A stretch of 64,000 nt of DNA from Kurthia huakuii LAM0618. Its GTDB lineage: Bacteria; Bacillota; Bacilli; Bacillales_A; Planococcaceae. The notes under the pieces are model-generated. The model was given only the letters and a program-made list of their open reading frames with translations. It had not been told where the DNA came from and ran no database searches. Below, one piece after another: positions 62,101-64,000 of this stretch. Made by a program: the position numbers and the translations under genes. How positions within the stretch are numbered: position 1 is the first letter of the stretch; each line of letters starts with the position of its first letter. The stretch spans positions 1-64,000 of the forward strand of contig NZ_AYTB01000018.1 in assembly GCF_000505545.1 (NCBI RefSeq), given 5' to 3'.

Positions 62101-64000
62101 TTGCAAAGGGATAAACTTTTAAATATTCATTCGTTACTCTTTGAACTTCATTAGCAAAAATATCTGCTTTATCACTCGCATTTACATTAGCATCATCTAA
62201 ACGGTATGTACCTTCTCCTAAGTTATCTGAGTCTAAGAAATACCATCCTTGAGTATTGCTATTCGTAATATATGCAGGCGGTACATCTCCTAATTTTGCT
62301 AATAAATATTCTCGATATTTTTTTAAGTCTGTAACTTCCAAAATCCGATTACGATAAAACTGCGTGCTTAGATGTTCTGCAAAAACCTCATTTAAACGAA
62401 TAAATCTCGACATATATCCTAATAATCGTATTGGATTTAAAACGCTCAATTTATAACTAGAAATCACATTGGGATTATCTAAAAACTGAACAGATGCTAT
62501 TTGATTCAATAAACCATAAATATCTCTTACAATTTTAATATCTTCGTAGCTATGCTTCAAAAAGTTTTTAACTAATTGTTCGACTTCTTCAAATAAAGTT
62601 TTTTCATATTCAGCATTTAATAACTTGTATACAATTTTTTCATAATTTTCTTGGAAATCTCTAAAATATTGAATATGTTGTAATGCTTCGCCATTTCCAT
62701 TAATTCGAATATTTTTTTCTAACTTATCTAAAGTTGGTTCAAATTGATACAGATTCGACATATTATCAATTACTTCTCTGTACCCTAAGTGTTCCTGATT
62801 TTGAATTGCTTTAGCAAACTCGTAAAATGATGTATAGTCTCTATTTAATAGTAAACAATCTAAAGTAAAGCGCGTTTTTTCAACTATATCTACTTCAGCT
62901 GCCTTCACATGTAAACTGAGTTCAAACAATAATTTTTCAGGAACTTCATCAGATTCATGATCCATTGTTAAAAGCTGTACATTTAATCGATCGATAAATG
63001 TATTTAGTAAATTCAAATGGAAATTCAGCATATCTACGAATTCCTCATTAAAATTGTGTACATTTACGATTTTTAATTCAAACGTTAATTCACCTTTAAA
63101 ATCTTCGTTTTCAATTTCTTGAAGAAGAGTCAGACTTTCTGTTAAAACAGCTTGAATAAAATCTTTATAAATCGAAGGATTTTCAAGTTTATTTTCTACT
63201 CGTTGAATTTTTTTCGTTAAATCCTTAACATTTAATTGATCTTCAAATTTCTCTCTAAACTTTCGAATGGCTTCTAAATCTTTAGCCTCTTCTACTGCTT
63301 CAATCCCATTGATAATATCAATATTATCCATCAACTTTTGTTGACTTAAATCTTCTTTTTCTACAGTTGTAGCGGCCTGTTGGATTCGAAGATCATATTC
63401 TTCTTGCACAGACTCTTGGAACAACAATAATTTATCTTTTAATTTATGTGATTCTTTAAAATTAAATATTTTTTCCACATCAGCATATTGTATTTGAAGA
63501 AGATTTTTATTTTTTCTATATAGAAAATCTTCTACATCTTGTTTAAACATAGCTTCATCATTTTTCTTATAAACGTTCCAAATATTACTCATATACTGAT
63601 TTTCTCGTTCAGTTTTTAAGAATTTTTCTGCACTAACAATTAGACGATCAATATCAAGTAATTGTGACATTGATTTTCTTAAAGAACTTAAGTTATGATT
63701 TTTGCGTAATTTAGTAATAAAACTTGCTTTATTATTCATATTTACTTCTAATTCTTTAAACATACCTAATGCAGGGTAAGCATTCGCAATTCGCACATTA
63801 ATATCTGAATCACTTGCTTGTATTACTTCTACAATAAAATCGACTAATGTGGACAACTGCATATCAGTTACACTTTGGTAGCATTCTATAAAGCGTGTTA
63901 AGGACTCAACTTGAGATATGTCTAAGTAATTTAAGCGATGCAGTAGTTGCTCTAAAACTCGAAAACCGTCCACTGATAATAGGGCAGTTTCATCAACAGC
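59147..64000 (-). CDS. Giant FtsK/HerA-like ATPase (DptH-resembling), 5' end outside window
   Basis: At least 1608 codons. The frame stays open to the right edge (AVDETALLSV precedes the first GTG at 63973), so the N-terminus is missing. Seen: a helical, Lys/Glu-rich body without motifs for about 1300 residues, an acidic stretch near 1170-1260, then an FtsK-like motor with LLVAGTTGSGKS Walker A (about 1380-1390), IVVFDEFADFM Walker B (about 1488) and GIHLIICTQTP. Known: DptH of the Dnd restriction set has this layout. Here it precedes Ssp-type genes, so it probably is a DNA-translocating component of the restriction arm (inferred). Confidence 0.72.
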   Translation of the reverse strand, partial: AVDETALLSVDGFRVLEQLLHRLNYLDISQVESLTRFIECYQSVTDMQLSTLVDFIVEVIQASDSDINVRIANAYPALGMFKELEVNMNNKASFITKLRKNHNLSSLRKSMSQLLDIDRLIVSAEKFLKTERENQYMSNIWNVYKKNDEAMFKQDVEDFLYRKNKNLLQIQYADVEKIFNFKESHKLKDKLLLFQESVQEEYDLRIQQAATTVEKEDLSQQKLMDNIDIINGIEAVEEAKDLEAIRKFREKFEDQLNVKDLTKKIQRVENKLENPSIYKDFIQAVLTESLTLLQEIENEDFKGELTFELKIVNVHNFNEEFVDMLNFHLNLLNTFIDRLNVQLLTMDHESDEVPEKLLFELSLHVKAAEVDIVEKTRFTLDCLLLNRDYTSFYEFAKAIQNQEHLGYREVIDNMSNLYQFEPTLDKLEKNIRINGNGEALQHIQYFRDFQENYEKIVYKLLNAEYEKTLFEEVEQLVKNFLKHSYEDIKIVRDIYGLLNQIASVQFLDNPNVISSYKLSVLNPIRLLGYMSRFIRLNEVFAEHLSTQFYRNRILEVTDLKKYREYLLAKLGDVPPAYITNSNTQGWYFLDSDNLGEGTYRLDDANVNASDKADIFANEVQRVTNEYLKVYPFAKDSLNVLFMYVSNEQYIIQSIDKIFKNTDVEKLNISVYSKGQASTLYRHLNQWIQTREEYLIPLKHLGGLPKVEINIIPYDADGNMLQRIQASLSDYDLAFFVNFLNHSAHSTMQLTYIETEITPCEFSDPQWAIFEEIGYINSQGGSRHINYVSDNLPEVLADFYELQYMNNRATKREKTNHIQLLKSEITPADNEQNRLYDEMHNLFNWVVAYDKYIDPLFAQQITKQAEIIKYSIVQKSTQNIKLLISSSESVNRLLKETDNYYYHDRLANRLMSLLGIKYLSDEIKEDIVQKTKKLSGASVLKSLGPGKFTNELLSIYLTVSREQQQQDEDESIHVWFSCDELAWFRTKSKRPDLLHLIIHPNVEEKVFTITFRVIELKLVNRDSYNAESEDAQIQLNAGVETLKKTFDWEADQLDIVQGLESFFEHLMQNRAYTPDELQYMKNLRIGSDWEIADFIFEKQADVYMYSHDNAFPDKMQVDVGYYKDDYNGLTLNTFTRSYILNALKVNQGEAVNEVENEILLDFNAHFKQAASEFGIELEVEEIEEKEIEQPTYLKETEKIVVVEEQEDEKLAANNEEVKIETDKQNIITVKEALYPEEIALSDAPHQSEPLSERMKKAELVSENYKRLLEQSFRENNVQLRIFSEIIGANVIRMQGTIPRTEKASSITSKTKEMGLWLKVPTQPIVSVAENIIIDISRVDPDTIYFNEFMQLLREQLSPEEIKEKAVVPIGLNPLNEVMYMDLNDSIAHLLVAGTTGSGKSVSLNSIVLSMMCLYSPQELRFVFVDPKQVEFSIYQNARHTDKVITGLEETADYLESLAIDMDYRYTLFSKSFAKNITSYNEQCIEDGRAAECLSRKIVVFDEFADFMLQDKDVAERITSVIKRLGQKSRAAGIHLIICTQTPKADVIDTSIRNNLSGRLCLRVADANASNVVLDESGAELLAGKGDYLMKGNNNKIERGMSPFLDDRTQRTLLKYFSE

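Noticed and set aside
1-64000. CRISPR arrays, tRNA or rRNA genes
   Set aside because: No regularly spaced repeats, cloverleaf or rRNA signature was found on reading through the window; a dedicated search (tRNAscan, Infernal) was not possible.

Overview
The window is about 64 kb of AT-rich Firmicutes DNA with strong GGAGG-type ribosome binding sites, A/T-tailed hairpin terminators and gene families typical of Bacillaceae/Planococcaceae (PdaC-like deacetylase, HU, PreQ1-riboswitch queDE, LmrA/LmrB-like efflux pair, paired SMR pumps, CopC/CopD). A Lysinibacillus, Solibacillus or Kurthia relative is the best guess. No rRNA, tRNA or CRISPR array was found.

Positions 1-40,500 are ordinary chromosome: cell-wall and surface proteins (PdaC-like, SH3, beta-helix, leucine-rich repeat), transport and drug efflux with local regulators (MarR-MFS, TetR-DHA2, TetR-SMR pair), queuosine precursor synthesis, a Na/Pi cotransporter, copper homeostasis, a chemoreceptor and several acetyltransferases. 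Several genes are decayed: an HsmA-family gene, a GT2 glycosyltransferase, a small membrane ORF, and at least three TnpB (IS200/IS605-type) remnants that still carry the element's right-end hairpin. A palindromic repeat of 50-80 bp occurs three times, twice beside these remnants or eroded genes.

Positions 40,600-44,600 form an accessory block. It holds phage-type replication genes (a DnaC-like loader and a helix-turn-helix replication protein) divergent from an XRE repressor with three matching operator sites. Next comes a defence-type reverse transcriptase (DRT2-like) preceded by about 400 nt of highly structured, apparently non-coding DNA with its own near-consensus promoter. An intact IS5-family element (44,605-45,466, frameshifted transposase) and an intact IS66-family element (45,509-47,867, perfect 8-bp target duplication) lie between this and the last block.

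Positions 48,008-64,000 look like a phosphorothioate (PT) DNA-modification and restriction island. SspB-like (DUF4007 nickase), SspC-like (large P-loop ATPase) and SspD-like (PP-loop/Fe-S sulfur transfer) proteins would modify the DNA backbone. A PLD-type SF2 helicase, a DndD-like SMC ATPase, a 173-aa protein, an uncatalogued 54-aa protein and an HNH endonuclease would form the restriction arm. A giant FtsK-like, DptH-resembling ATPase runs off the right edge. The mixture of Ssp-type modification with a Dnd/Dpt-like translocase, the inverted sspD and the structured-RNA reverse transcriptase are the most interesting parts.
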